Positions 48,085-57,654 of a stretch of DNA of 64,000 nt are shown here, piece after piece. The stretch is taken from positions 1,984,001 through 2,048,000 of the forward strand of contig NZ_CP115960.1 of assembly GCF_027941955.1 (NCBI RefSeq), in the 5' to 3' direction. The stretch's first letter is position 1. Every line of letters begins with the position of its first letter. Both the position numbers and the translations under genes were made by a program. The notes below the pieces were generated by a model. It did no database searches. It was not told the origin of the DNA and worked only from the letters and a program-made list of their open reading frames with translations. The DNA comes from Sphingomonas sp. 7/4-4 (GTDB lineage Bacteria; Pseudomonadota; Alphaproteobacteria; Sphingomonadales; Sphingomonadaceae).

Positions 48085-50745
48085 TCAGGCGGCCTTCAGC
48101 GCCGCCTGCGCCGCCGCCAGCCGCGCGATCGGCACGCGGTACGGCGAAGCCGATACGTAATCGAGCTTCGTCGCCTCGCAGAACGCGATCGACGCCGGAT
48201 CGCCGCCATGTTCGCCGCAGATGCCGAGCTTGATATCGGGGCGCGTCGCCCTGCCCCGCTCCGCCGCGATGCTGATCAGCTCGCCGACGCCCTCCACATC
48301 GAGGCTGACGAACGGATCGCGGGCATAGATGCCCTTCTCGACATAGGTGGTCAGGAAACGCGCGGCGTCGTCGCGGCTCACGCCCAAAGTGGTCTGGGTC
48401 AGATCGTTGGTACCGAAGCTGAAGAAGGCGCCGACCTCGGCAATCTCGCCCGCACGCAGCGCCGCGCGCGGCAGCTCGATCATCGTGCCGACCAGATACT
48501 CGATCCTGCGGCCCTTTTCGGCGAACACCGCCTCAGCCGCCTTGTCGACGACGATCTTCATCAGCTCGAGCTCGCGCCGCGTGGCGACCAAAGGGATCAT
48601 CACTTCGGGGATCGGCGCCGCGCCCGATTTCTCCGCGACCAGCACCGCCGCCTCGAAGATCGCGCGCGCCTGCATCTCGTAGATCTCGGGATAAGTCACC
48701 CCGAGGCGGCAGCCGCGATGGCCCAGCATCGGATTGAACTCGTGGAGCTCGGCAGCACGACGACGGAGCGTCTCGACGTCGATATCCGCGGCCTTGGCGA
48801 CTTCCTCGAACTCCGCCTCCTCATGGGGCAGGAATTCGTGGAGCGGCGGATCGAGCAGGCGGATCGTGCAGGGCAAACCCGCCATCACTTCGAATATCTC
48901 GACGAAATCGCTGCGCTGCTCGGGAAGCAGTTTGTCGAGCGCCGCGCGGCGCCCTTCTCGTCCGAGGCGAGGATCATCTGGCGCACCGCCGTGATCCGCG
49001 AGCCTTCGAAGAACATATGCTCGGTGCGGCACAAACCGATGCCCTCGGCACCGAACTCGCGCGCGGTGCGGCAATCGAGCGGCGTCTCGGCATTGGCGCG
49101 AACCTTGAGCCGGCGCTTCGCATCGGCCCAGAGCATCAGCGTGCCGAAATCGCCCGACAGCTCCGGCTGGACGGTCGGCACTGCGCCGAACATCACTTCG
49201 CCGGTGGCGCCGTCGATCGTGATCGTGTCGCCTTCGCGGACCTCACGGCCGCCGACGCGGAACAGCTTCTCCTTCGCAACGATCGCCAACGTCCCCGCAC
49301 CCGAGACGCAGGGCCGCCCCATGCCGCGCGCGACCACCGCGGCGTGACTGGTCATGCCGCCGCGCGCGGTGAGGATGCCCTTGGCCGCATGCATGCCGTG
49401 AATGTCCTCGGGCGACGTCTCGACGCGGACGAGGATCACCGCATCGCCAGCAGCGGCGCGCTTCTCGGCGGTATCGCTGTCGAACACCGCGAAGCCCGAG
49501 GCCGCGCCCGGCGAGGCCGGCAGGCCCTTGGTAAGCACGTCGCGCGTCGCCTTGGGATCGAGCGTCGGGTGGAGCAATTGATCGAGCGCCTGCGGATCGA
49601 CGCGGAGGATCGCCTCTTCCTGCGTGATCAGACCCTCGTTCGCCATGTCGACTGCGATCTTGAGCGCCGCCTTGGCAGTGCGCTTGCCAGACCGCGTCTG
49701 GAGCATCCAGAGCTTGCCGCGCTCGACGGTGAATTCGATGTCCTGCATGTCGCGATAGTGGGTCTCGAGCGTCTCGAAGACGCCGGCGAGCTGGGCGTAC
49801 ACCTCGGGCATCGCTTCTTCCATCGAGGCGGGCTTGGCCCCGCCGCTTCGCGCGCGGCTTTGGTGAGATATTGCGGCGTGCGGATGCCGGCGACGACGTC
49901 CTCGCCCTGCGCGTTGATCAGGAACTCGCCGTAATAGGCATTGTCGCCCTTGGACGGATCGCGGGTGAAGGCGACGCCTGTTGCCGAGGTCTCGCCCATG
50001 TTGCCGAACACCATCGCCTGGACGTTGACGGCGGTGCCCCAGTCGCCCGGGATGTCGTTCAGGCGGCGATAGACCTTGGCGCGTTCGGACTGCCACGAGC
50101 CGAACACCGCGCCGATCGCGCCCCAGAGCTGGTCGTGGACGTCCTGCGGGAAGGGCTTGCCCCAGAGCTCCTGAACGATCGCCTTGTATTCGGCGACGAG
50201 CTTCTGCCAGTCCTTGGCGCTCAGCTCGGTATCGAGGCTGAAGCCGTTGTCCTCCTTGGCGATCTCCAGCGCTTCCTCGAAGCGGCCGTGATCGAGCCCC
50301 AGCACGACGTCCGAATACATCTGGATGAAGCGGCGATAACTGTCCCACGCGAAGCGATCGTCGCCCGAAGTCGCGGCGAGGCCCTGCACGGTCGCATCGT
50401 TGAGCCCGAGGTTTAGGACGGTGTCCATCATGCCGGGCATCGATACGCGCGCGCCGGAGCGGACGGAGACGAGCAAGGGATCGGCGGGGTCACCGAACTT
50501 CTTGGCCGTCACGCTCTCGATATGGGCGATGCCGGTGGCGACTTCGGCCTTGAGGCTGTCCGGGAAGGATTCGCCGGAATCGTAATAGAGTGCGCAGACC
50601 GGGGTGCTGATCGTGAAGCCGGGGGGACCGGCAGGCCGATTCCGGCCATGCCGTCGAGATTGGCGCCCTTGCCGCCGAGCAAGTTCTTGTCGCCGTTGCC
50701 GCCGTCCGAAACCCCACCGCCGAAGCGGTACACGTACTGCGTCAT
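48085..50745 (-). CDS. ppdK: Pyruvate, phosphate dikinase (three frame breaks)
   Basis: Interconverts pyruvate, ATP and phosphate with phosphoenolpyruvate, AMP and PPi; about 887 residues, normal for the family. ATP-grasp domain from the start ([18 protein letters not shown]), central swivelling domain with the phosphohistidine in [19 protein letters not shown], and a C-terminal PEP-binding TIM barrel ([10 protein letters not shown]... [16 protein letters not shown]). Three single-base deletions break the frame, at about 50619-50622, 49838-49841 and 48952-48954, each in a G/C run; restoring them makes the protein continuous. Lies 174 bases downstream of glyS, same strand. Confidence 0.92.
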
Positions 50746-50918
50746 CCCTGATCCTTATGCTGGAGGCGCCGCCCCGGGACGAGAGGCGCCTACCGCGACT
50801 GCGAACAAGGCGGAAGCTCTGATTGCGTTGTCAGGTTCCAGACGCGCGGCGGATAGCCAAAGCCAAGTAAAGGCTGGGCGAAATCGTGCCGTTCCGCCTG
50901 CGCAATAAGTCGGATAAA

Positions 50919-53160
50919 TCAGCCTTCGATCTTCGAGAAATCGGCGACTTTGTGCACTGCATCACGCATCCGCGCGAGCAGGTTGAGCCGGTTTTCCCGC
51001 TTTGCCGGGTCGGAATCGTTGACCGTGACCTTGTCGAAGAAGGCGTCGATCGGAGCACGGAGCGTGGCGAGTGCGGCCATTGCGGCCTCGAAATCCTCGT
51101 GCTCGATCGCGGCGGCGGCCTTGGGCTCGGCAGCGGCGAGGGCGGCGATGAGATCGGCTTCCTCGGGTTCGGGCACATAATCGTGCTCCGGCGAAGGCCG
51201 GAGCCCTGGGTTGCTCTGCCCTTCGACTTCCAAAGCTCCGGCCTTCGCCGGAGCACTGGTGGGCCAATTTTCTTTCTTGAGGAAGTTCGCGGCGCGCTTG
51301 TAGCCGGCGAGGAGATTGGTGCCGTCCCCGGTGGTGACGAACGCCTGCAGAGCTTGAACGCGGTCCAATAGGCGGACGAGATCGTCTTCGCCGCCCAGCG
51401 CAAACACCGCGTCTATCAGGTCGTGGCGGACACCCGCCTCGCGTTGCTGGACCTTGAGACGATCAATCAGGAAGCCAACAATTTCGTCAGATACGATTTC
51501 ACGAACGCGCCCTTGAGCAACATCCATCTGACGCGTGAATATGCCGAAGATGCGCATACGAAGGTAGTTGCCGAAGATAAGCTGCAACAACGACAGTGCT
51601 GCGCGACGTAAAGCGAACGGGTCTTTCGAACCGGTGGGCTTCATGTCGTGAGCAAAGAACTGCGCCAGCGTATCGATGCGTTCGGCAAGAGCCAGCGCTA
51701 CCGTCACCGGATCGATGGGCACATCATCGCTCTGCCCGACCGGCTTGTAGTGATCGCGGATCGCTTCGGCGACTTCGACGGGCTCGCCCTGCGCGGCGGC
51801 GTAATAGCCGCCCATCAGGCCCTGGAGTTCGGGGAACTCGCCGACCATGCCGGTGACGAGATCGGCCTTGGCGAGACGCGCGGCGCGTTCGGCGAGGGCT
51901 GCCAATAGCCCTCTCCCCTCCGGGGAGAGGGTTGGGAGAGGGGCCTGAGCCACGAGCGATGCGCTTGAGGAAGACTCCCCTCTCCCCGGCCCTCTCCCCG
52001 CGAGCGGGGAGAGGGAGAAGAAGGGACGATGCCTTCTTCGACCAGCCAGCGCGCGAGCTTGGCCACGCGATCGACCTTGTCGGCGACCGTGCCGAGCTTC
52101 TCGTGGAAGACGATCTTTTCGAGCTTCTTTGCCTGCTCCTCGAGCGGCACCTTCAGATCGGTATCGTAGAAGAAGCGCGCATCGCTCAGCCGGGCCGCCA
52201 GCACCTTCTGGTTGCCTTCGACGATCTTCGCGCCGCCGTCGCTCGCGTCGATGTTCGCGGTGCAGACGAAGGCGTTGGCGAGCTTGCCGTCGGCGTCGCG
52301 GCAGACGAAGTATTTCTGGTTCACGCGCGCCGTGAGCTGGATCACTTCGGGCGGGACCGAGAGGAATTCGGGATCGAAGCGGCCGAGCAATGGCACCGGC
52401 CATTCGGTGAGGCCGGCATTTTCGAACAGCAGCCCTTCGTCCTCGACCAGCGTCAGGCCCGCCTTGCGTGCAGCCATCGTGGCGCCGACCGCGATGATCG
52501 CGCGGCGTTCGGCGCCGTCGACGATGACGTGGCAGGCACGGAGCTTCTCGGCATAGTCGTTTGCCGACCCGATCGTGATCACGCCGGGATGGTGGAAGCG
52601 GTGGCCGACGGTCTGCGCGCCGCTCTTGATCCCCGCGATCTCGACCGGGACCAGCTTGTCGCCGAGCAAGGCGATGATGCCCTGCAAGGGGCGCACCCAG
52701 CGCAGGCTCTCGGTCGATTGCGAGGCGACGCCCCAGCGCATCGATTTGGGCCAGGGAAAGCATGGATCACATGGCTGATCGCGCTGGCGAACACCGGGCC
52801 CGCGACCATGCCCGGCCGCTCGATCACTGCGAACAGAATTTGCCCGCCCTTGCCGTCGTCGCGGGTGACGAGCTGCTCGCGGGTGAGCCCGGTGGAGCGG
52901 AGGAAGCCCTGGATCGCGGCGTCGGGCGCGTCGGCACGGGGGCCCTTGCGCTCTTCCGTCATCGCCGCGGTGGTCCCGGCGACGCCGCGGACGATCAAAG
53001 CGAGGCGGCGTGGGGTGGCGTAGCTCTCGATGGCCTCGAACGGGAGGTTCAGCGCCTTGAGCCGCGCTTCGAACAGCGACGCCAGATCGGCGCGCGCCTT
53101 TTCCTGCATCCGCGCGGGGATTTCCTCGCAGCGCAGTTCGAGAAGGAAGTCTTCGGTCAT
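50919..53160 (-). CDS. glyS: Glycyl-tRNA synthetase beta subunit, carrying two palindromic repeat inserts (two frame breaks)
   Basis: Beta subunit of the tetrameric bacterial enzyme; starts MTEDFLLELRCEEIPARM at 53160. Typical blocks: FVCRDADGKL, TLGTVADKVDRV-like segment, GMVGEFPELQGLMGGYYA and a C-terminal DALR-like domain (RAPIDAFFDKVTV). Two breaks need one base each: near 52756-52760 (HAFP/WPKSMRWG) and within the insert at 51909-52015. The product is about 747 residues, roughly 50 above the usual 690-700, because two palindromic repeats are translated inside it: one after ARWLVEEG and before LAALAERAA, the other after NFLKKENW. Both fall where homologues have loops of variable length. 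Upstream of ppdK, downstream of glyQ. Confidence 0.92.
51185..51254. repeat. Inverted repeat GCTCCGGCGAAGGCCGGAGC inside glyS
   Basis: A 20-base unit at 51185-51204 and its exact reverse complement at 51235-51254 flank 30 bases. Each unit is itself nearly palindromic. It is read in frame in glyS as a stretch rich in Ala, Pro and Lys (TSAPAKAGALEVEGQ) between the LKKEN helix and the EPEEADLI helix. I know this type of unit as a common intergenic repeat in sphingomonad and Caulobacter genomes; its presence in a coding region is unusual. Confidence 0.85.
51909..52015. repeat. Composite GGGAGAGGG-type palindrome inside glyS
   Basis: Left arm 51909-51943 (CCCTCTCCCC-TCC-GGGGAGAGGG then TTGGGAGAGGGG) pairs with the right arm 51977-52015 across 33 bases. 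Same plan as the repeats at 1165-1283 and 19220-19358. In glyS it encodes a Ser/Pro/Gly/Arg-rich loop. One base appears missing within or beside it, since the flanking frames differ by one. Confidence 0.82.
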
Positions 53161-53167
53161 AATTGTT

Positions 53168-53388
53168 CACGCGAAGGCGCTGAGGCGCGAAGGGAGGAAG
53201 GTTGGTTCGCGCGACGAAGCGACGACGCGACGAAGAAGATGCGCTGCTCGGCGGCGTCAGCCGCCCCGCCCCACTCACGCCATATGGCAAACGTTGATGC
53301 TTGAGGGCCGCTCGCGCGGCATAGCGAGATCGTCGCGTCGTCGCGTTGTTGCGCGAACAACTTCTTCGCGCCTTCGCGCCTTCGCGTG
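53168..53388. repeat. Long imperfect inverted repeat between glyQ and glyS
   Basis: The outer arms are CACGCGAAGGCGCTGAGG... at 53168-53193 and its complement ending CTTCGCGCCTTCGCGTG at 53372-53388. Inside these, GGTTCGCGCGACGAAGCGACG (near 53204-53225) pairs with sequence near 53328-53357. About 220 bases could fold into one long hairpin, reminiscent of a MITE without target duplication. It separates two subunit genes of one enzyme and has no reading frame of its own. Confidence 0.7.
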
Positions 53389-53398
53389 AGCATCAAAC

Positions 53399-54265
53399 TC
53401 ACGCCGTCCACCCGTTCTTCGCCATCCACGCTTCGCACGAGCCCTTCGCCAGATCGCGGACGCGGCCGATATAGGCCTGGCGCTCGGCGACCGAGATCAC
53501 GCCGCGGGCGTTGAGCAGGTTGAAGACGTGGCTCGCCTCGATCGCCTGCTCGTACGCCGGGATCGGCAGCTCGGCCTTGAGGCAGTTCTCGCATTCGGCA
53601 ACCGCCTTGCGGAACAGGTCGAACAAGGCGTCGGTGTCGGCGATCTCGAAGTTCCACTTCGACATCTGCTTCTCGTTCTCGAGGAAGACGTCGCCATAGC
53701 TCACGCCCGCGTCGTTGAAGGCGAGATCGTACACGCTGTCCTTGTTCTGGATGTACATCGCGAGGCGCTCGAGCCCGTAGGTCAGCTCGCCCGCCACCGG
53801 CTTGCAGTCGAAGCCGCCCATCTGCTGGAAATAGGTGAACTGGGTGACTTCCATCCCGTCGCACCAGACTTCCCAGCCGAGGCCCCAGGCGCCGAGCGTC
53901 GGGCTCTCCCAATCGTCCTCGACGAAGCGGATGTCATGGCGGGTGAAGTCGATGCCGATCGCGGCGAGGCTGCCCAGATAGAGCTCCTGCAGGTCGGGCG
54001 GGCTCGGCTTCAGGATCACCTGATATTGGTAATAATGCTGCAGCCGGTTGGGGTTCTCGCCATAGCGGCCGTCGGTCGGGCGGCGGCAGGGCTGGACGAA
54101 GGCGGCGTTCCACGGATCGGGGCCGAGCGCCTTGAGCGTCGTCGCCGGATGGAAGGTGCCGGCGCCCATGCGCATATCGTAGGGCTGGAGGATCACGCAG
54201 CCCCGCTCGCTCCAGTAATCGTGGAGCTTCAGGATCATGCGCTGGAAGCTTAGGGGCTCGGACAT
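53399..54265 (-). CDS. glyQ: Glycyl-tRNA synthetase alpha subunit
   Basis: Catalytic class II subunit of the alpha2beta2 enzyme, 288 residues. The start at 54265 ([18 protein letters not shown]) fits the family. Class II signature parts: [38 protein letters not shown] (here [19 protein letters not shown]), and [19 protein letters not shown]. Intact. Followed by a 221-base repeat and then glyS. Confidence 0.95.
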   Translation of the reverse strand: MSEPLSFQRMILKLHDYWSERGCVILQPYDMRMGAGTFHPATTLKALGPDPWNAAFVQPCRRPTDGRYGENPNRLQHYYQYQVILKPSPPDLQELYLGSLAAIGIDFTRHDIRFVEDDWESPTLGAWGLGWEVWCDGMEVTQFTYFQQMGGFDCKPVAGELTYGLERLAMYIQNKDSVYDLAFNDAGVSYGDVFLENEKQMSKWNFEIADTDALFDLFRKAVAECENCLKAELPIPAYEQAIEASHVFNLLNARGVISVAERQAYIGRVRDLAKGSCEAWMAKNGWTA

Positions 54266-54331
54266 ATGCCCGGTGCTTTGGCGCGCGATGCCCACGTTGA
54301 CAAGGATGCAGTGATCGCCTCCTGTCGCGCG

Positions 54332-55218
54332 ATGTTTCGGAAATTGCTGATCGGAGCCGCGCTGCTAGCGCTGGGCGGATGCGAGGCGAAGACGCCGGAG
54401 AAGCCGGCGAACCATGCCGATCCTGCCTTGTGGGTGGTCAGGGACGCCGACACGACGATCTATCTGTTCGGCACCGTCCATATGCTCAAGCCCGGGCTGA
54501 GCTGGTTCGACGAGGGTGTGAAGTCCGCGTTCGACGCCAGCAACGAACTCGTGCTCGAATTGGTGATGCCGGGGCAGCCCGAGATGCAGGCGCTGGTAAG
54601 CGAGCTGGGCATGTCGCCCGCGGGGCCTTCCTTGCCCGATCAGCTTCCGCCCGCCGAGGCGGCGAAGTTCCGGGCTGCACTGCCCGAGATCGGGCTGGCG
54701 CCCAACGCGCTCGACCGCGCCGAGCCGTGGCTGGCCGCGACGATGCTCTCGGCGGCGCCGCTGCGCCAATTGGGCTATGACGAGAAGGACGGCGCGGAGG
54801 CGGTGCTGACCGCGGCGGCGAAATCGGCGGGCAAGCCCGTCTCCGGGCTGGAGACGGCGCGCGAGCAGCTCGGCTATTTCGATCGCCTGCCGCTGGCGGC
54901 GCAGCGCGCGCTGCTGATCGACACGATCGACGATCTGCCCAAAGCGGGCGAGACGATCGACCGGATGGTCGCGCTGTGGAGCGCGGGCGATGCCGACGGG
55001 CTGGCGCGGATGATGAACGAGGACCTCGGCCGCGCGCCCGAACTGGCCGACGCGCTGCTGGCAAGCGCAACGCCCGATGGGCGGCGTGGCTGAGCGCGCG
55101 GATGAAGCGGCCGGGCATCGTGTTCGTCGCGGTCGGCGCGGGACATCTCGCCGGACCGGCGGGCGTGCAAGCGGAGCTGGCGAAGCGCGGGCTCAAGGCG
55201 GAACGCGTCCGCTACTGA
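54332..55218 (+). CDS. TraB/GumN-family lipoprotein (frameshifted at about 55063)
   Basis: A 295-residue exported protein of the TraB/GumN family, which is related to Tiki-type metalloproteases. Lipobox-like LLALGGC at about residue 17 and the two GxxH-type motifs: GTVHML (about 46-51) and VGAGHLAGP near the C-terminus. One A is missing at about 55063-55064: restoring it joins DALLA to [14 protein letters not shown] and the C-terminal GAGH motif, so the gene ends at 55218. Role in this organism unknown. Diverges from glyQ. Confidence 0.8.
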
Positions 55219-55286
55219 GGTCCTCGCAGCCGGTTCTCTCTTCGATCGATTTTTTGAAAATTTCGCGTGCGACGCCGCGTGGAGGC

Positions 55287-55334
55287 TTGACTCCTTCATT
55301 TATTTAACTGATAGGTTATCTAACTAGGAGGTTA
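55287..55334 (+). promoter_or_regulatory. arsR promoter with two tandem TAAC-N6-GTTA operators
   Basis: TTGACT at 55287-55292 may be a -35 element. Two boxes of identical design follow: TAACTGATAGGTTA at 55305-55318 and TAACTAGGAGGTTA at 55321-55334. The second includes the AGGAGG ribosome site of the next gene. ArsR-family dimers bind imperfect inverted repeats of this kind, so autoregulation at both transcription and possibly translation access is likely. Confidence 0.65.
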
Positions 55335-55335
55335 T

Positions 55336-55680
55336 ATGAGCCCGACACCCGATGCATTGAGCGCGACATTCGCGGCTTTGGCCGATCCGACCCGGCGCGC
55401 GATCCTTGCGCGGCTGGCGCGCGGCGAGACTTCGGTCGGCGAACTCGCCCGCCCCTTCGCGATGAGCGGGCCGGCAGTGACCAAGCATCTCAAGGTGCTC
55501 GAGCGCGCCGGGCTGATCTCGCGCGGCCGCACGGCGCAGCAGCGTCCGGCAAAGCTCGAGCCGGAAGCGCTCAAGGCGGCAAGCGAATGGCTCGAGGCCT
55601 ATCGCCGCTTCTGGGAGGAAAAGTTCGACGATCTCGAAGCGTATCTGAAACGACTGCAGGAAGAAGGAGAGAAGAAATGA
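55336..55680 (+). CDS. ArsR-family winged-helix regulator
   Basis: A 114-residue regulator: ADPTRRAILARLARGETSVGELARPFAMSGPAVTKHLKVLERAGLISRGR (about 17-66) is a classical ArsR winged helix. It lacks the metal-binding Cys residues of ArsR/SmtB, as in the group paired with SRPBCC proteins. C-terminal acidic/basic helix (WEEKFDDLEAYLKRLQEEG). AGGAGG precedes the start. Its TGA overlaps the ATG of the SRPBCC gene (ATGA). Confidence 0.88.
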   Translation: MSPTPDALSATFAALADPTRRAILARLARGETSVGELARPFAMSGPAVTKHLKVLERAGLISRGRTAQQRPAKLEPEALKAASEWLEAYRRFWEEKFDDLEAYLKRLQEEGEKK

Positions 55681-56159
55681 CTGTGACTGAACCCGGTGTG
55701 GGCACTGAAATGACGATCGTCCGCACCTTCGCCGCGCCGCGCGAACTGGTGTTCGACTGCCTGACCAAAGCCGAGCATCTCGCCCGCTGGTGGGGCCCGC
55801 GCGAATTCGATGCGCCGGTCTGCGAGACCGACGTCCGTCCGGGCGGCAAGATCCGCATCGATATGCGCGGTCCGGAGCCCTACGGCACCAACCCGGTCTA
55901 TGGCGAGTTCCTCGAAGTCGAGCGCCCGAACCGGATGCGTTTCGTGCTGCGGGCCTTCCAGGAAGACGACGGCAGCTGGGGAATCGAGCATGAGGACACG
56001 TTCGTGTTCGAGGACGCTCCGGGCGGCGGGACGCTGATGCACATGACCACTCTCATCACGCAGGTGAGCGAGCGGATGATCCCGGCGCTCAAGGGCATGA
56101 AGGAAGGCTGGAGCCAGAGCCTCGACAAGCTCGACGAGCTGCTGCCAGAGCTGGTGTGA
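55677..56159 (+). CDS. SRPBCC (AHSA1-type) protein
   Basis: A 160-residue protein of the START/Bet v1-like SRPBCC superfamily, AHSA1 branch: TIVRTFAAPRELVFDCLTKAEHLARWWGP at 13-41 is diagnostic. Such proteins bind hydrophobic ligands or modulate chaperones; those next to arsR genes are of unknown role. Translation is coupled to the regulator, which implies the pair senses and handles the same signal. Confidence 0.85.
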   Translation: MTVTEPGVGTEMTIVRTFAAPRELVFDCLTKAEHLARWWGPREFDAPVCETDVRPGGKIRIDMRGPEPYGTNPVYGEFLEVERPNRMRFVLRAFQEDDGSWGIEHEDTFVFEDAPGGGTLMHMTTLITQVSERMIPALKGMKEGWSQSLDKLDELLPELV

Positions 56160-56312
56160 CACCGATCCTCCCCGGGGTGCGTCCCGGGGAGGAACCGGCG
56201 ACCTTGCCTTTGCCCCCCTTTCGGCTAGAGGCGCGCGCTTGCTGCGGCAGGGTCATCCCTGGAGGCCTGTCCGGCATATGAACTGAAACACTTTAGCGCA
56301 TTGGAACGACAC

Positions 56313-56948
56313 ATGAGCGAATCGCTTACGCTGTCGGCCGAGACGCGCGACCGGGCTGGCAAGGGAGCCTCCCGGGCGCTTCGTCGTGAAGGCCGCGTCC
56401 CCGCCGTTATCTACGGCAACAAGGCAGACCCCGTTGGCATCCACGTCAGCGAACGCGAGCTGATGAAGCTGCTGATGACCGGCCACTTCATGAACTCGGT
56501 CGTGATGGTCAATGGCGAGCGCACCTTGCCCAAGGACGTCGCCTTCGACGTCGTGAGCGATCGTCCGATCCACGTCGACTTCCTGCGCATCTCCGAGCAC
56601 GCCAGCGTGCACGTGAACGTGCCGATCGTCTTCACCGATGAGGAAGAGGCCCCCGGCATCAAGCGCGGCGGCGTGCTCAACGTCGTCCGCCACGAGCTCG
56701 AGCTGGTCTGCGACGCGGCCGAGATCCCCGACCAGATCACGATCTCGCTCAAGGGCGTCGAAGTCGGCGATTCGATCCACATCTCGGCGGTGACCCTGCC
56801 CAAGGGCGCGACCTCGGCGATCACCGACCGCGACTTCACCATCGCGACCGTGGTCGCACCGTCGGCGCTCAAGTCGAGCGAAGGCGATGGCGAGACCGCA
56901 GCCGAAACCGCGGAAGAGGCTCCGGCCGAAGGCGAAGCCGGCGAGTAA
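56313..56948 (+). CDS. rplY: Ribosomal protein bL25 (Ctc type)
   Basis: Large-subunit protein binding 5S rRNA, long form of 211 residues: an N-terminal L25 domain ([24 protein letters not shown], 12-35) and a C-terminal TL5/Ctc beta domain, ending in a low-complexity acidic tail ([18 protein letters not shown]). The start [10 protein letters not shown] at 56313 is preferred to an ATG 12 bases upstream. A strong terminator follows at 56974-57014; pth lies next. Confidence 0.92.
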   Translation: MSESLTLSAETRDRAGKGASRALRREGRVPAVIYGNKADPVGIHVSERELMKLLMTGHFMNSVVMVNGERTLPKDVAFDVVSDRPIHVDFLRISEHASVHVNVPIVFTDEEEAPGIKRGGVLNVVRHELELVCDAAEIPDQITISLKGVEVGDSIHISAVTLPKGATSAITDRDFTIATVVAPSALKSSEGDGETAAETAEEAPAEGEAGE

Positions 56949-56973
56949 TCGCTGCTTCGAACTTCGCGGTTCA

Positions 56974-57014
56974 AAAATCGCCTCCGCATCCTAGGTGCGG
57001 GGGCGATTTTCTTT
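56974..57014 (+). terminator. Intrinsic terminator after rplY
   Basis: AAAATCGCC-T-CCGCA / TGCGG-G-GGCGATTTT forms a stem of about 14 pairs with a seven-base loop and is followed by CTTT. It ends the rplY transcript just before pth. Confidence 0.85.
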
Positions 57015-57026
57015 GGGGTTTACGCG

Positions 57027-57596
57027 ATGCAGCTCTGGGTGGGCCTCGGCAATCCGGGGCCGCAATATGCGATGCACCGGCACAATGTCGGCTTCATGGC
57101 CGTCGATGCCATCGGCGAGGTGCATGATTTCTCGACGCCGAAGAAGCAGTTCCAGGGCTGGACGCAGGAAGGGCGGATCGGCACCGACAAATTGATCCTG
57201 CTCAAGCCCGGCACCTTCATGAACGAGAGCGGCCGCGCCGTGCGCGCGGCGATGGACTTCTACAAACTGACCCCCGCCGACATCACGATCTTCCACGACG
57301 AGCTGGATCTCGTTCCCTTCAAGGTGAAGGTGAAAATGGGCGGCGGCACCGCGGGGCATAACGGGCTGCGCTCGACCGATGCGCATATCGGTCCGGACTT
57401 CCGCCGCGTGCGGATCGGCATCGGCCATCCCGGGCACAAGGACCGGGTGACCAGCTATGTGCTCGGCAACTATGCCAAGACGGAGATCGAGCCGCTCACC
57501 GACATGCTGGGCGCGATCGCCGCGGAAGCCGGCTGGCTCGCAGACGGCAACGACGCCCGGTTCATGAGCGAAATCGCGCTGCGGCTGCAGGACTGA
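57027..57596 (+). CDS. pth: Peptidyl-tRNA hydrolase
   Basis: Rescues tRNA from prematurely released peptidyl-tRNA, 189 residues. Active-site features: N-terminal VGLGNPGPQYAMHRHNVGFM with catalytic His (H20 in RHNVGF), FMNESGRAV and the HDELDL and GGGTAGHNGLRS blocks. Usual partner of rplY in alphaproteobacteria; ychF follows about 1.3 kb on, also a common association. Confidence 0.95.
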   Translation: MQLWVGLGNPGPQYAMHRHNVGFMAVDAIGEVHDFSTPKKQFQGWTQEGRIGTDKLILLKPGTFMNESGRAVRAAMDFYKLTPADITIFHDELDLVPFKVKVKMGGGTAGHNGLRSTDAHIGPDFRRVRIGIGHPGHKDRVTSYVLGNYAKTEIEPLTDMLGAIAAEAGWLADGNDARFMSEIALRLQD

Positions 57597-57600
57597 GCCA

Positions 57601-57636
57601 AGAAAAGGGGCCCCGGTTTCCCGGAGCCCCTTCCGA
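57601..57636. terminator. Bidirectional intrinsic terminator between pth and the TbpB-like gene
   Basis: AAGGGGC-CCCGG-TTT-CCCGG-AGCCCCTT is a near-perfect hairpin of about 13 pairs with A-rich sequence before it and T residues after, lying between two convergent genes. It can act on both strands. Confidence 0.8.
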
Positions 57637-57654
57637 ATGCCAGGCTGTGAAGCC

